Notes: generated from the letters alone by a model not told the origin. Counted from the first letter of the stretch, positions 28,051-36,483 are shown. The stretch is DNA of 64,000 nt from an uncultured Clostridia bacterium (GCA_944388585.1 CALXJI010000002.1:221758-285757); one strand, 5' to 3'. A program made the numbers and translations.

Positions 28051-28081
28051 CATCAACTATTTTTATAAACAACCCTCATTT

Positions 28082-28114
28082 AAATGTACCATAAAAAAAT
28101 ATGGTACATTTTTT
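28082..28114 (+). terminator. Second hairpin with T run
   Basis: AATGTACCATA pairs perfectly with TATGGTACATT and is followed by six T; it lies 30 bases after the first terminator. Confidence 0.7.
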
Positions 28115-28120
28115 ATACAA

Positions 28121-28157
28121 AAAATAAGCCTTTCGTTTTAATTACAATAAAGGCCTA
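28121..28157 (-). terminator. Terminator after the aldose-epimerase-like gene
   Basis: On the minus strand TAGGCCTTT pairs with AAAGGCTTA around a 14-base loop and runs into T. Confidence 0.65.
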
Positions 28158-28162
28158 TCTTA

Positions 28163-29026
28163 TTACTTAAATATTATAGAATAACTGCATTTATATTCCC
28201 CATTTACTTCTAACTTTATATTATCCTTTTTTAAAATAAAATCTTGATTAGAATCAGTATAATCAGCTGTTGTCTGCCATGGTTCTATACACAAAAATGG
28301 TGCATATTTCTTAGACCACAGCGACAAATACTTAAATTGCCCAAACTCAAATTCCAGTTTTTCTATATTATTCTCATACAATCTTAATTTTCTTGAACTC
28401 AAACCACTCATTATGATCGCGTCATGCGAAAATGTATCCTTTCTTATCTCAATGCATCTATTATTTGACATTAAACTATTATTGATATAATTGTTTTTAT
28501 ACGATATAAGCCCTGCATCTAACTGACTAAATTTTATATTATTTTCTGCATTTTCAAATTCTACTTTATATTTATTATTCTTTAAATCAATTATAAAAGC
28601 TGGATGGCCACCTATTCCAAAATATATAGGTCTTATATCTAAATTCTTAACTTTATATATTATTGTTAATTTATTATCTTCAATAATATAACTAATATAA
28701 AGTTCAAATTTATACGGATACATTTTTAAAGTATCTTCATTATATTTTAAAACATATGTATGTTCCCTTTCTGATATGTTTACAATGTCAAACACCATAT
28801 CGCGCGCAAATCCATGTTGTGACATTTGATATTTTTTTCCATCAATATATGTAGTGTTATTTTTCAAACTTCCTACAATAGGAAATAATACTGGAGCATG
28901 TCTTTTCCAAAACACTTTTCCTTCTTTATCTAGTACACTTTCACCTTGATGTAATCTTTCCTCAGAATTATATTTTATACTAGTAAGTTCAGCTCCTATA
29001 GGACTGGTTACTATCTCTAATTTCAC
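28163..29026 (-). CDS. Aldose 1-epimerase family protein (LacX-like)
   Basis: A galactose-mutarotase-like beta-sandwich enzyme acting on hexose or hexose-phosphate anomers. The pattern GAELTSI, WKRHAPVLFPIVG, SQHGFARDM, and the late IEPWQTTADY matches the LacX/YeaD side of the family rather than classical GalM. It starts at a GTG preceded by GGGAGG. The 287 residues match the family. No sugar operon surrounds it, so the substrate is not known. Confidence 0.85.
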   Translation of the reverse strand: MKLEIVTSPIGAELTSIKYNSEERLHQGESVLDKEGKVFWKRHAPVLFPIVGSLKNNTTYIDGKKYQMSQHGFARDMVFDIVNISEREHTYVLKYNEDTLKMYPYKFELYISYIIEDNKLTIIYKVKNLDIRPIYFGIGGHPAFIIDLKNNKYKVEFENAENNIKFSQLDAGLISYKNNYINNSLMSNNRCIEIRKDTFSHDAIIMSGLSSRKLRLYENNIEKLEFEFGQFKYLSLWSKKYAPFLCIEPWQTTADYTDSNQDFILKKDNIKLEVNGEYKCSYSIIFK

Positions 29027-29131
29027 CCTCTGTTGCCTCCCATCAAAAAGGATATTATTATATCATAAATATATAGCTATTACAAGTTTTTACATATCTT
29101 TTTTTTAATAAAAATCATAAAATTCTACATT

Positions 29132-29974
29132 TTACTCCATATAACTATTTTTATCATCATAATCATCCATAAAATTATATTCTTTTCCATCCTTTTTCCA
29201 ACCAAGCATAGAATTAAGATTTACATTAGACATACTATGAAATATACTTTTATCTATATATTCACTCTCTTTTCTAAATTTTGCTATTAAATTTTTCATA
29301 GCTTTTCTTTTAGATGCATTTTCATCATGCTGTTTTATAGTTTCTGTAACTTTACAAGCACAATCTAAAAACTCTAATTTATTATATTCTTTCCATGAAA
29401 TAATATCTGGCTCTTTTACCAAATAAAGTGGTCGTATAAGCTCAAGATTAAAATTATCACTATGAATTTTAGGCATCATTGTTTTTATTTCACCAGAATA
29501 AAAAATGTTAAGTAACATTGTCTCCAATACATCATCATAATGATGTCCAAGTGCAATTTTATTACAATTTAAACTTTCTGCTATGTTATATAAACACCCT
29601 CTTCTCATTTTAGCACATAAAAAACAAGCTGATCCCCAAGTCTGTTTATTTAAAACTTCAAATATATTTTTGTTTATTATTTTTATAGGTACATTTAAAA
29701 TTTTAGCATTTTCCTCTATCTTTTCTCTATTTTTATTACTATATCCTGGATCCATTACAACAAATTCAAGTTCAAATTTTTTATCTCCATGACGTTGATA
29801 CTCTTGCATACATTTAGCAAGTAACATTGAATCTTTTCCACCAGAAATACATACACAAATTCTATCTCCATCATCTATTAATTTATATCTATCAATAGCT
29901 TCTCTAAACCTTTTATATATACTTTTTCTATATTTAGTAATAATACTATTTTCTATTTGTTGATATCTTTCCAT
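29132..29974 (-). CDS. TtcA/TilS-type PP-loop tRNA-thiolation protein
   Basis: The protein matches the tRNA 2-thiolation group (TtcA and relatives), which adenylates a tRNA base and inserts sulfur with help of a 4Fe-4S cluster. The PP-loop is CISGGKDSMLL. The CFLC pair and a third cysteine in LDCACKV can bind the cluster, and GHHYDDVLETMLLN is the conserved motif after them. It is a single gene with AAGGT before the ATG. The exact base modified cannot be read from sequence. Confidence 0.88.
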   Translation of the reverse strand: MERYQQIENSIITKYRKSIYKRFREAIDRYKLIDDGDRICVCISGGKDSMLLAKCMQEYQRHGDKKFELEFVVMDPGYSNKNREKIEENAKILNVPIKIINKNIFEVLNKQTWGSACFLCAKMRRGCLYNIAESLNCNKIALGHHYDDVLETMLLNIFYSGEIKTMMPKIHSDNFNLELIRPLYLVKEPDIISWKEYNKLEFLDCACKVTETIKQHDENASKRKAMKNLIAKFRKESEYIDKSIFHSMSNVNLNSMLGWKKDGKEYNFMDDYDDKNSYME

Positions 29975-30037
29975 ATTTTACCTTTCTACTTTATTCTATA
30001 TTATTAATATATATATTATACCATACAAATTCAAAAA

Positions 30038-30063
30038 GAAAAAACAGGAAATTAATCCTGTTT
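30038..30063 (-). terminator. Terminator overlapping the stop of the next gene
   Basis: AACAGGA pairs with TCCTGTT, then six T on the minus strand. Confidence 0.75.
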
Positions 30064-30454
30064 ATTCTATATTTAAATCTATATTATATAATTGCTGTAT
30101 AGACATTGAATTTTCTAAAAATTTCTCAATTTCTTCTACTGTATCTTTTGCATATCTTTTAATTCTTCTTATTTCTTTTATATCACTATTAGATGACGAA
30201 TATACAACATATACAGTTTCAAAATTTCCTCTTCTATTTTCAATACCTATTTCATGTACTTCTGTACCATTATGTAATAACAAAGGATGTTCATTAGAAT
30301 AAATTATATTACCATTTTCAACACTTTTCATCTTTTTAGCATATATATTCTTTCTAATGCACTTTCTTTTTTCTAGCCAATCACTAATTTTGTCTTTTTC
30401 CTTTCTTTTTACCTCCTCTTTTTTTAAAATATTTGCTGTTACGTTATTACACAT
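30062..30454 (-). CDS. Protein of unknown function
   Basis: I do not recognise this 130-residue protein. The first 45 residues are highly basic and helical (KKEEVKRKEKDK), the centre has a beta-like stretch around HPLLLHNGTEVHEIG and FETVYVVYSSS, and the end is helical and acidic. No membrane segment or signal peptide is present. GGAGGG precedes the ATG. It has its own promoter (TTGACA, 17 bases, TATAAT near 30500-30545) and terminator. Confidence 0.6.
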   Translation of the reverse strand: MCNNVTANILKKEEVKRKEKDKISDWLEKRKCIRKNIYAKKMKSVENGNIIYSNEHPLLLHNGTEVHEIGIENRRGNFETVYVVYSSSNSDIKEIRRIKRYAKDTVEEIEKFLENSMSIQQLYNIDLNIE

Positions 30455-30604
30455 AACAATCCCTCCTTTAAAATAATTTTATTTACTTAAGCCGTATATT
30501 AAATTTACATAAATATTATACTATATTTTTAATATTATGTCAAATTCATGAGGATAATATAGTTTAAAATAAGTAATTTTATAATTTATTCTATAATAAA
30601 GCAT

Positions 30605-30634
30605 AAAAAATCAAGCAAAATTAATTGCTTGATG
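30605..30634 (-). terminator. Terminator of the following minus-strand gene
   Basis: ATCAAGCAA pairs with TTGCTTGAT, followed by T run on the minus strand. Confidence 0.8.
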
Positions 30635-30638
30635 AATC

Positions 30639-30881
30639 TTATGCTACACATCTAGGAAGATCTATAGATATTCCTATTATATCTTCTACGATATCTCTTG
30701 GAATATATACTGTTCTTCCTGAACCTTGTTTAAATACAACGTTGTTTCCAACAAGGTATTTATCAATAGATTCAGACATATATGCTTTCTGTAAGCATTT
30801 TCTAAATCTACTAGAGCCAAAGTTCACCTCACTTCCTAGATAATATAATAAATTCTCCTTTTTTAAAATGTTTGTTTTCAT
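30639..30881 (-). CDS. Small protein of unknown function
   Basis: This 80-residue protein is not recognised. The start at ATG 30881 is set by GGGAGGT; the open frame continues 50 codons upstream through what is better read as a 5' leader. The sequence is compact and mixed (ENLLYYLGSEVNFGSSRFRKC, then GRTVYIPRDIVEDIIG), consistent with a small cytosolic protein, perhaps nucleic-acid binding. Its promoter at 31036-31073 carries an ACATAA-TTTGAA block shared with two other small orphan genes. Confidence 0.6.
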   Translation of the reverse strand: MKTNILKKENLLYYLGSEVNFGSSRFRKCLQKAYMSESIDKYLVGNNVVFKQGSGRTVYIPRDIVEDIIGISIDLPRCVA

Positions 30882-31035
30882 AAGTACCTCCCATTTCTTT
30901 TGTATATCATTAAATTTATATATAATAAACAACCTCAGAAAATTAAGGAGACATTGTAGCACAATATATGCTTCAAAAATTTTCTCCACATTACCTGAAG
31001 CCTTACGCTCCATTATATATATAATATACACTTAT

Positions 31036-31073
31036 ATTATACCATATTTTCGATAATTTTTCAAATTATGTAA
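31036..31073 (-). promoter_or_regulatory. Promoter with shared upstream block (copy A)
   Basis: Minus strand: TTGAAA (31064-31059), 17 bases, TATAAT (31041-31036), directly preceded by TTACATAA. The same block is found at 36672-36709 and 37230-37267. Confidence 0.7.
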
Positions 31074-31078
31074 AATAT

Positions 31079-31102
31079 AATCCGAGTTATTCACTCGGAT
31101 CA
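31079..31102 (-). terminator. Terminator after the gene at 31115-31459
   Basis: ATCCGAGTG and a matching ACTCGGAT form a hairpin followed by a T-rich stretch. Confidence 0.65.
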
Positions 31103-31114
31103 TTACATTTCTAT

Positions 31115-31459
31115 TTAAATAATATCTTCTATTTCCTGCTCTGTTTTACATCTCTTAAGTCTTTTTTCTAGATCTTCTAAACTTAAACTTGTGTATAAGT
31201 CCATAACAAACGGTCTATTTTTCATTGCTTCATCTTTTTCTACAAACTCTAATCTTACAGTTCTTGGCATAAGACTTTTAAATGATGTTTTTGGCTCTTC
31301 TTCTCCTTCTTCTTTTTTTACATATATTTTTTCAATTTTTATTTGAGGGTTTATTACAAGAGGATAGTCCTCATCGTAAAAGTAGCACTCCTCATCCTTT
31401 ATAGCATTCTGTGATGCTAAGTTATTTTGTTCTCTTTTTAATGTCAAACTTTTTTTCAT
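31115..31459 (-). CDS. Protein of unknown function
   Basis: A 114-residue soluble protein I cannot assign. It is acidic and lysine-rich with a Tyr-Asp-Glu-rich patch (ECYFYDEDYPLV), a repeated-acid linker (KKEEGEEEPK) and a C-terminal helix with SLSLEDLEKRLKRCKTEQE. AGGAGG precedes the ATG. It is transcribed from its own TTGACA-17-TATAAT promoter near 31555-31590 and ends at its own terminator. Confidence 0.6.
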   Translation of the reverse strand: MKKSLTLKREQNNLASQNAIKDEECYFYDEDYPLVINPQIKIEKIYVKKEEGEEEPKTSFKSLMPRTVRLEFVEKDEAMKNRPFVMDLYTSLSLEDLEKRLKRCKTEQEIEDII

Positions 31460-31589
31460 TTCACATTACCTCCTAAAAAAATATACATAATACAAAGAAT
31501 TAGCTTTATCATCCAGTATATTAATTCTGAATATTCTCTATAAAATGTAGTTTAATTATATCACTATTTACATAATATGTCAAATGCAT

Positions 31590-31617
31590 TAAAAAACAGA
31601 AGCTATTGCTCCTGTTT
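31590..31617 (-). terminator. Terminator overlapping the gene at 31603-32202
   Basis: AACAGGAGC pairs with GCTTCTGTT with one mismatch and six T follow. Confidence 0.75.
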
Positions 31618-32202
31618 ATTCTCATTTATTTGCTTTTTTTCTTCTTCATAATTTAATTCTATGTCTATATTATTACTTGTATTTTGTGGTAATTCTATTA
31701 CTTCATCTGTAGCAACATTTTGTTTTGCTTTTTGTTGCATTTTCCATATAGCTCTTTTAAACATACGAGTAATTTTATCTACAACATTGGTTTCTTCTGG
31801 TACTACCATAAGCATATTTTTAAGCATTTTGTCTTCTTCTTTATCTTGCTTTGAACCTTTATATGCAAGTAATTCTTCTTTCCACACATGGAAATCATTT
31901 TTTCTAATACTTTCCTCGAGATCAAATATTCTATTAGTTATCTCATTTAGTTGATCATAATCTACAATTCCACCATTTCTAAATCTATAAAAAACACTCT
32001 TATATGAAATGCATTTATTTATTATATATTTAAGCTCTTTTTCAGTTAACTCTTCTTTATGCTCCTCTATTTTTTCTTCGAGTCCGTCTACTAACTGATC
32101 AGCTTTTGCTATATTACTTATCTTCTCTAATATATCATTTTGAAGATCTTTATCCATGTTAGGGTCACTTTCAATCGTATCAAAGATTTCTCTTATTTCC
32201 AT
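31603..32202 (-). CDS. Helical protein of unknown function
   Basis: This 199-residue protein is mostly charged helix, with long stretches likely to form coiled coil at about residues 35-60 (EEKIEEHKEELTEKELK). A basic part around RMFKRAIWKMQQKAKQ follows, and the C-terminal tail is acidic and Asn-rich. No membrane segment. GGAGGGAGC precedes the ATG. It has no cotranscribed neighbour. Confidence 0.6.
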   Translation of the reverse strand: MEIREIFDTIESDPNMDKDLQNDILEKISNIAKADQLVDGLEEKIEEHKEELTEKELKYIINKCISYKSVFYRFRNGGIVDYDQLNEITNRIFDLEESIRKNDFHVWKEELLAYKGSKQDKEEDKMLKNMLMVVPEETNVVDKITRMFKRAIWKMQQKAKQNVATDEVIELPQNTSNNIDIELNYEEEKKQINENKQEQ

Positions 32203-32273
32203 ATGCTCCCTCCAAATTTAATAATTATTAATATAAATATTATATAATCTTTTTTTTTAAAAAACAACTCTTT

Positions 32274-32837
32274 TTATTTTATTTGATTTACTTTGTCTAT
32301 TATTTTAGAGTACACTGGTTTCATATGTGGCTCTGTGGATAATTCTACTGCTTTTTCTATATCTTGCCATCCAATCTTACTATTTTCATCTGGCTTTATT
32401 CTAATATTTTCGTCTTGATACGCCTCAAATAAATATGCAATAGATAAATGAATATGGGCACTTACATATTTTCCTCTTTTAACATGTCCGTGCACTGGTA
32501 ATGTATCAATTGAAATAATTTTACCGTCATTTAAAACCTTAATATTTTGAAGTCCTGTTTCTTCTTCTACTTCTCGTTTTGCAACAGCTAAAAAATCTGT
32601 TTCACCGTCAACATGTCCACCTGTCCATCCCCAAGAATTATATATGTTATGATATATCATTAATACTTTATCTCTTTTTTTATTTACAACAAATGCTGAT
32701 GATGTAAAGTGCATACATTCATTTTCTCTTGTTAATACATCATCAAAATCGTTAATTGCTTTTAGCATAAATTGTTTATCTTTTTCTTCTTGTTCATTTA
32801 TAGGAGAATATTCTTCTATTTCTTTTCTAAAATCCAT
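32274..32837 (-). CDS. Nudix hydrolase
   Basis: A Nudix enzyme that cleaves a nucleoside diphosphate linked to another moiety. The Nudix box GHVDGETDFLAVAKREVEEE then TGL satisfies the G-x5-E-x7-R-E-U-x-E-E-x-G-U rule. The N-terminal part with HFTSSAFVVNKKRDKVLMIYH is typical of the fold, and WGWTGGHVDG resembles Nudix enzymes of Firmicutes with unknown substrate. AGGTG precedes the ATG. Single gene. Confidence 0.9.
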   Translation of the reverse strand: MDFRKEIEEYSPINEQEEKDKQFMLKAINDFDDVLTRENECMHFTSSAFVVNKKRDKVLMIYHNIYNSWGWTGGHVDGETDFLAVAKREVEEETGLQNIKVLNDGKIISIDTLPVHGHVKRGKYVSAHIHLSIAYLFEAYQDENIRIKPDENSKIGWQDIEKAVELSTEPHMKPVYSKIIDKVNQIK

Positions 32838-32885
32838 ATATAATCACCTAATTTATTATATAATATATATTATAAATTCTCAACT

Positions 32886-32912
32886 AAAAAAGAGTAGATA
32901 TTTTCTACTCTA
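32886..32912 (-). terminator. Terminator after dapF
   Basis: AGAGTAGAAA and a matching TTTCTACTCT-type arm close a hairpin before six T on the minus strand. Confidence 0.8.
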
Positions 32913-33765
32913 AACAATACTTTGTAAAGTTACCATATAGTTTGCCTTCATATACAAATTCAGCTGTTCCAATCATATGTAGCTCATTATTTAACTCATT
33001 ATATACTATTTCTAATTCTCCACCCTTTAGTTTAACATTACAAATGTTTTCTGTAACACCATTTAAATATCCTGCTATAACTGATGCAGTAGCTCCAGTA
33101 CCACAAGCTAAAGTTTCTCCTACGCCTCTTTCCCAAACTCTTACTTTAATATTTTCTCTATCTATTATTTCTACAAACTCTACATTTGTTCTATCTTTAA
33201 AAATATTCATGTTTTCTATTGCTTTTCCATATTTTTCTATATCTACATTATCCACATCTTGAACAAAAACAACTGTATGTATATTTCCAACAGATAAGCA
33301 TGTAAAGTATAGCTCTTTATCTTCTACTAAAAATCTTTCATTTATTACTACATCTTTAGGATAATCTATTTCAATTTTTTTAGTATCGAAAATAGGTACT
33401 CCCATATTTACTTTTATATTTTTTACAACATTATCTTCTACATAAATTTCAACATCTTTAATTCCAGAATTTGTTTGTATCTTCATTCTCTTCTTTTTTA
33501 CAATACCTTTTTCATATGCATATTTTGCAACGCACCTTATTCCATTTCCACACATAGATGCCTCACTACCATCTGGATTAAATATTCTAAACTCAATATC
33601 TGCATTATTAGACTTAGAAATAAATATACATCCATCAGAACCAATACCAAAATTTCTATTTGATACAAATTTAGTAAACGAAGACATATCTACTATATTC
33701 TCAACATCATTATTTATATATACGTAATCATTACCACAGCCTTGCATTTTTGTAAAAAGCACCAA
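32905..33765 (-). CDS. dapF: Diaminopimelate epimerase
   Basis: DapF converts LL- to meso-diaminopimelate for lysine and peptidoglycan synthesis. Both active-site cysteines are present: ASMCGNGIRC and TLACGTGATAS. The N-terminus FTKMQGCGNDYVY matches the family; it is produced from a TTG (33765) or GTG (33762), as no ATG precedes the conserved start. The Shine-Dalgarno GAGGTG lies in the 3' arm of the hairpin at 33768-33801. It is separated from the upstream radical-SAM gene by that hairpin. Confidence 0.95.
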   Translation of the reverse strand: MVLFTKMQGCGNDYVYINNDVENIVDMSSFTKFVSNRNFGIGSDGCIFISKSNNADIEFRIFNPDGSEASMCGNGIRCVAKYAYEKGIVKKKRMKIQTNSGIKDVEIYVEDNVVKNIKVNMGVPIFDTKKIEIDYPKDVVINERFLVEDKELYFTCLSVGNIHTVVFVQDVDNVDIEKYGKAIENMNIFKDRTNVEFVEIIDRENIKVRVWERGVGETLACGTGATASVIAGYLNGVTENICNVKLKGGELEIVYNELNNELHMIGTAEFVYEGKLYGNFTKYCLE

Positions 33766-33767
33766 AA

Positions 33768-33801
33768 AACATCACCTCATACTACACTATATGAGGTGAT
33801 T
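33768..33801 (-). promoter_or_regulatory. Terminator-like hairpin enclosing the dapF ribosome site
   Basis: Minus strand ATCACCTCATA, loop of 8, TATGAGGTGAT, then GTTTTTT. It can terminate transcripts of the upstream gene. Its 3' arm contains GAGGTGAT, the only Shine-Dalgarno-like site for dapF, so in read-through RNA the stem would hide it. Confidence 0.65.
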
Positions 33802-33812
33802 ACAAAATTATA

Positions 33813-34700
33813 CTATATATTAGATAAGTCAAAATCTGGAACATATTCTTCTTCATGTTCACCAAGATCTTGCATATATCCATTATTAATATCTAATTCT
33901 GTTAAATAATCTTCTATTTCTTTTAATTCGTCTTTAGTTATTTTTCTATTTATCTCAGGATATTTATTTGCATCTCCTGCCGGAAAATACTGTGCCATAA
34001 CACTTACTAAAGCATCATCACTAAATTTTTCTTTTATCTTTTTTAATACCATTTTACTATTTAATATATTATTTGGTAATATCATATGACGAATTATTAC
34101 TCCTTTAGTAATAATTCCCTTATTATTGAATACTGGTTTTCCAACTTGTCTTATCATTTCAGAAATTGAGCTTATAGCTGACTCAACATAGTTATTTACA
34201 CCAGAATACTTTTTAGATAGTCTATTTGTTGCATATTTAAAATCTGGTAAATATACATCAATTAGTCCATCTAATTTTTTAATAGTCTCAACTTTTTCAT
34301 ATCCACTAGAGTTATATACTATTGGTATTACAAGTCCTTTTGATTTTGCCATTTTAAGAGCTTTTATTATGCTATCCACATAACATGTAGGTGTAACAAG
34401 ATTAATGTTATTTACACCCCTTTTCTGTTGCTCTAAGAATATTTCAGAAAGTCTTTTAATACTTATTTCTTTTCCAAAACCATTTCTAGATATTTTAAAG
34501 TTTTGACAATATACACATCTTAAATTACAATTTGAAAAAAATACTGTTCCAGAACCATTTTTGCCACTTATACAAGGTTCTTCAAAATTATGTGTTGATA
34601 CTAGTGCCACTTTTATTTTAGATGATGCACCACAAACACCAGTATATTTAGTTCTATCTATTCCACAATCACGTGGACACAATCTACAATTTTTATACAT
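33813..34700 (-). CDS. Radical SAM protein (PflX/COG1313-like)
   Basis: A radical-SAM enzyme related to pyruvate-formate-lyase activating proteins (COG1313). The cluster motif is CNLRCVYCQN (C-x3-C-x2-C). An extra N-terminal cysteine cluster (C-RLCPRDC and GVCGA) could bind a second cluster, as in this family. Its 295 residues are typical. Enzymes of the group have no proven substrate. It begins with an ATG after GGTG. The neighbour dapF is separated by a hairpin, so cotranscription is uncertain. Confidence 0.88.
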   Translation of the reverse strand: MYKNCRLCPRDCGIDRTKYTGVCGASSKIKVALVSTHNFEEPCISGKNGSGTVFFSNCNLRCVYCQNFKISRNGFGKEISIKRLSEIFLEQQKRGVNNINLVTPTCYVDSIIKALKMAKSKGLVIPIVYNSSGYEKVETIKKLDGLIDVYLPDFKYATNRLSKKYSGVNNYVESAISSISEMIRQVGKPVFNNKGIITKGVIIRHMILPNNILNSKMVLKKIKEKFSDDALVSVMAQYFPAGDANKYPEINRKITKDELKEIEDYLTELDINNGYMQDLGEHEEEYVPDFDLSNI

Positions 34701-34741
34701 AAAAAAACACCAAAAATATTATATCATATTATTCAATAGAC

Positions 34742-34770
34742 TTGAAATCTAAAAAAATACATGTTATAAT
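34742..34770 (+). promoter_or_regulatory. Promoter of a small RNA
   Basis: TTGAAA (34742-34747), 17 bases, TATAAT (34765-34770) with TG before the -10. No coding frame follows; the RNA described next does. Confidence 0.75.
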
Positions 34771-34776
34771 ATAATT

Positions 34777-34915
34777 GCAGTAAGCTCAAAGGAAGAGCTC
34801 GTTTTATACGGTGAGTCGGTTCGAATCCGGTCTGCTTACTTCAATGTAGCAATACATTTGGAGTAATCCTTTTTAATAATTTTTTTTCAGCCACTCCTTC
34901 GGGAGTGGTATTTTT
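34777..34915 (+). ncRNA. Small structured RNA with tRNA-like closing stem and T-arm
   Basis: Right after a good promoter, AGTAAGC and GCTTACT form a perfect 7-bp closing stem. Inside lies AGCTC-loop-GAGCT (D-arm-like), a small central hairpin around CGTTTTATACG and a T-arm-like CGG-TTCGAAT-CCG. The region between is too short and badly paired for a normal anticodon arm, so this is not a standard tRNA. An intrinsic terminator (CCACTCC-TTCG-GGAGTGG then T-rich, 34891-34915) follows. It may be a decayed tRNA or a dedicated tRNA-like RNA. Confidence 0.5.
34891..34915 (+). terminator. Terminator of the tRNA-like RNA
   Basis: A GC-rich stem closed by a TTCG tetraloop, followed by T-rich sequence. 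Confidence 0.85.
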
Positions 34916-34932
34916 ATGCCTAAAAAAGGCAA

Positions 34933-35288
34933 AAAAAAATTAATTATATAAATTTATATAATTAATTACACATTGAATCTCAGACATTTGTTTCATTCCA
35001 GCAATACAATTTTCTAGCATATAATGTCTTGAACTTATCTTAAAACAATTTAAGTAAATTGTAATAATATTTGGGTACCTCCGATAAGCCCTAAGATTCA
35101 AATAATTAGTAATATTTTTTATATAACCTTTTGTAATACTTACGTAAAACTAAGATTATATAATACAAACCACTTTTCTTTACTAATTACCTTTTGCATT
35201 ATCACTCCATATATAACTAAAATTATATAATGAATGTGATCCAATGTGTAGTAGAATCTTTTTACAAAGTTACTTACAACTCTAATGA
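34933..35288. other. Gene-free stretch
   Basis: AT-rich sequence with no supported gene on either strand. TGCCT and AGGCA form a small hairpin at 34917-34931 just before it; nothing else stands out. Confidence 0.4.
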
Positions 35289-36122
35289 CTAACCTATGAT
35301 GCCATTAACTGTTATTGTAAAAGTCATTGAGTTTCCATTTGAGCTTATGCAAACTGGTATTACTGTTGCTTCACTTGGTGTATTAACAGTAAGCACTCCA
35401 TTTGTATAGCTATAGTCTATTCCTTCTAATCCTTCAATTGTTATGTCATTTCCTCCAGTGATTTTGAATTGAATTGAAGAATTGATGTATGTTGAATAGC
35501 CATCAACTGCTTTTACAGATAATGGCTCAACTTTGTTGCTGTTGTCTTCAACTTTGTTGCTGTTGTTTTCAACTTTGTTGCTGTTGTTTTCAACTTTGTT
35601 GCTGTTGTTTTCAACTTTGTTGCTGTTGCTTTCAACTTTGCTGCTGTTGTCTTCAACTTTGTTGCTGTTGTTTTCAACTTTGTTGTTTGTCTCAACTTTG
35701 TTGTTTGTTTCAACTTTGCTGCTGTTGTCTTCAACTTTTTCAACTTCAGCTTCTTCTGAATGCTCTAAAGCATCTTTTAATGAATTTGAATCATTTAATT
35801 GTGATCCTCCTTCGTTGTTAGCTTCAGCTTTTTCTTCTTCAGTAGCTGGTGTTTCTATTGAATACATTGGATCCTCTGATGGATCTTTTGGATTTTCATA
35901 AGAAGTAACTTCTTTTCCGTCTTCTTTTGCTTGAGTTACTTCTGTATTATCTACGTTGCTTTCTCCACCAAAGTCAGAATATTCTGCACCTTTTGTACTG
36001 TTTTTACTGTTATCTTGTGGTGCTTTTGAAGAACCACCATTAAAAGATATTTTGTCTTTTAATGTTTGTGATTCTTCCCTTTGCTCTTCTGTGATGTAAT
36101 TATATCCGAACTGCTGACTCAT
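35289..36122 (-). CDS. Low-complexity repeat protein with C-terminal beta domain
   Basis: Not recognised by family. The protein is acidic and Asn/Ser/Lys-rich. About residues 130-200 are ten or more tandem copies of a seven-residue unit (K-V-E-N-N-S-N), encoded by 21-bp DNA repeats. The last 75 residues change to a compact beta-like pattern (INSSIQFKITGGNDITIEGL, then GVLTVNTPSEATVIPV) like a small Ig-like or cadherin-like domain. There is no signal peptide, but the upstream overlapping gene makes a membrane protein with an acidic tail, so both may form a surface structure. AGAGGAG lies only three bases before the ATG. Confidence 0.65.
   Translation of the reverse strand: MSQQFGYNYITEEQREESQTLKDKISFNGGSSKAPQDNSKNSTKGAEYSDFGGESNVDNTEVTQAKEDGKEVTSYENPKDPSEDPMYSIETPATEEEKAEANNEGGSQLNDSNSLKDALEHSEEAEVEKVEDNSSKVETNNKVETNNKVENNSNKVEDNSSKVESNSNKVENNSNKVENNSNKVENNSNKVEDNSNKVEPLSVKAVDGYSTYINSSIQFKITGGNDITIEGLEGIDYSYTNGVLTVNTPSEATVIPVCISSNGNSMTFTITVNGIIG
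35528..35735. repeat. 21-bp tandem repeat array within a coding gene
   Basis: Ten or so near-identical 21-bp units (for example TTTGTTGCTGTTGTTTTCAAC, read on the plus strand across two unit parts) encode K-V-E-N/D-N-S-N. Some units are shortened to 18 or 15 bp. The array is expected to change in length by slippage or recombination. Confidence 0.85.
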
Positions 36123-36483
36123 TCTCCTCTGCTTCTTCTACAACTTCTTTCTCCGGTTGATCTTCAACCTCTTCTTGTGTAGTTTCTTCTTCTGTTATTT
36201 GAGGTACATTATCTGCAACCTCATTTTTTCTTAAGCAAAATTGGGTATGAAACGCTACACTAGCAATTGTAACTAGTATCGCTACTAGTACTACTATAAT
36301 TGCTCTTTTTAAATTTTTTAACTTTTTTGTAGCTATAAATGCTATAATTACAACTAATGTTGCAATTATAAACTCCAGATGTATAAAACTAGCTGCTAAC
36401 ATTCCCCCTATTGCTGCACCCCAAATTTTTAAATTTTCTTTTGTTTTTTCATTTTTTAATAATTTTTTCATGACTTTTTTCAT
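36100..36483 (-). CDS. Two-segment membrane protein with acidic tail
   Basis: A 127-residue protein of unknown family. The first 20 residues are lysine-rich, two hydrophobic segments lie at about 20-48 and 58-80, and the tail is very acidic (EEETTQEEVEDQPEKEVVEE). Its last 23 bp overlap the start of the repeat-protein gene, indicating translational coupling. The first ATG is 36483; a second at 36471 has the better spacing from AAAGGA. Two promoters lie upstream, at 36672-36709 and 36794-36822. Confidence 0.65.
   Translation of the reverse strand: MKKVMKKLLKNEKTKENLKIWGAAIGGMLAASFIHLEFIIATLVVIIAFIATKKLKNLKRAIIVVLVAILVTIASVAFHTQFCLRKNEVADNVPQITEEETTQEEVEDQPEKEVVEEAEENESAVRI

Noticed and set aside
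34777..34845. Ochre-suppressor tRNA
   Set aside because: A loop TTTTATA could be read as anticodon UUA, but the arm has only about two pairs and the molecule lacks a normal anticodon stem.
35489..35901. Plus-strand Cys/Leu-rich frames opposite the repeat protein
   Set aside because: They are antisense readings of the 21-bp repeats, without start signals.
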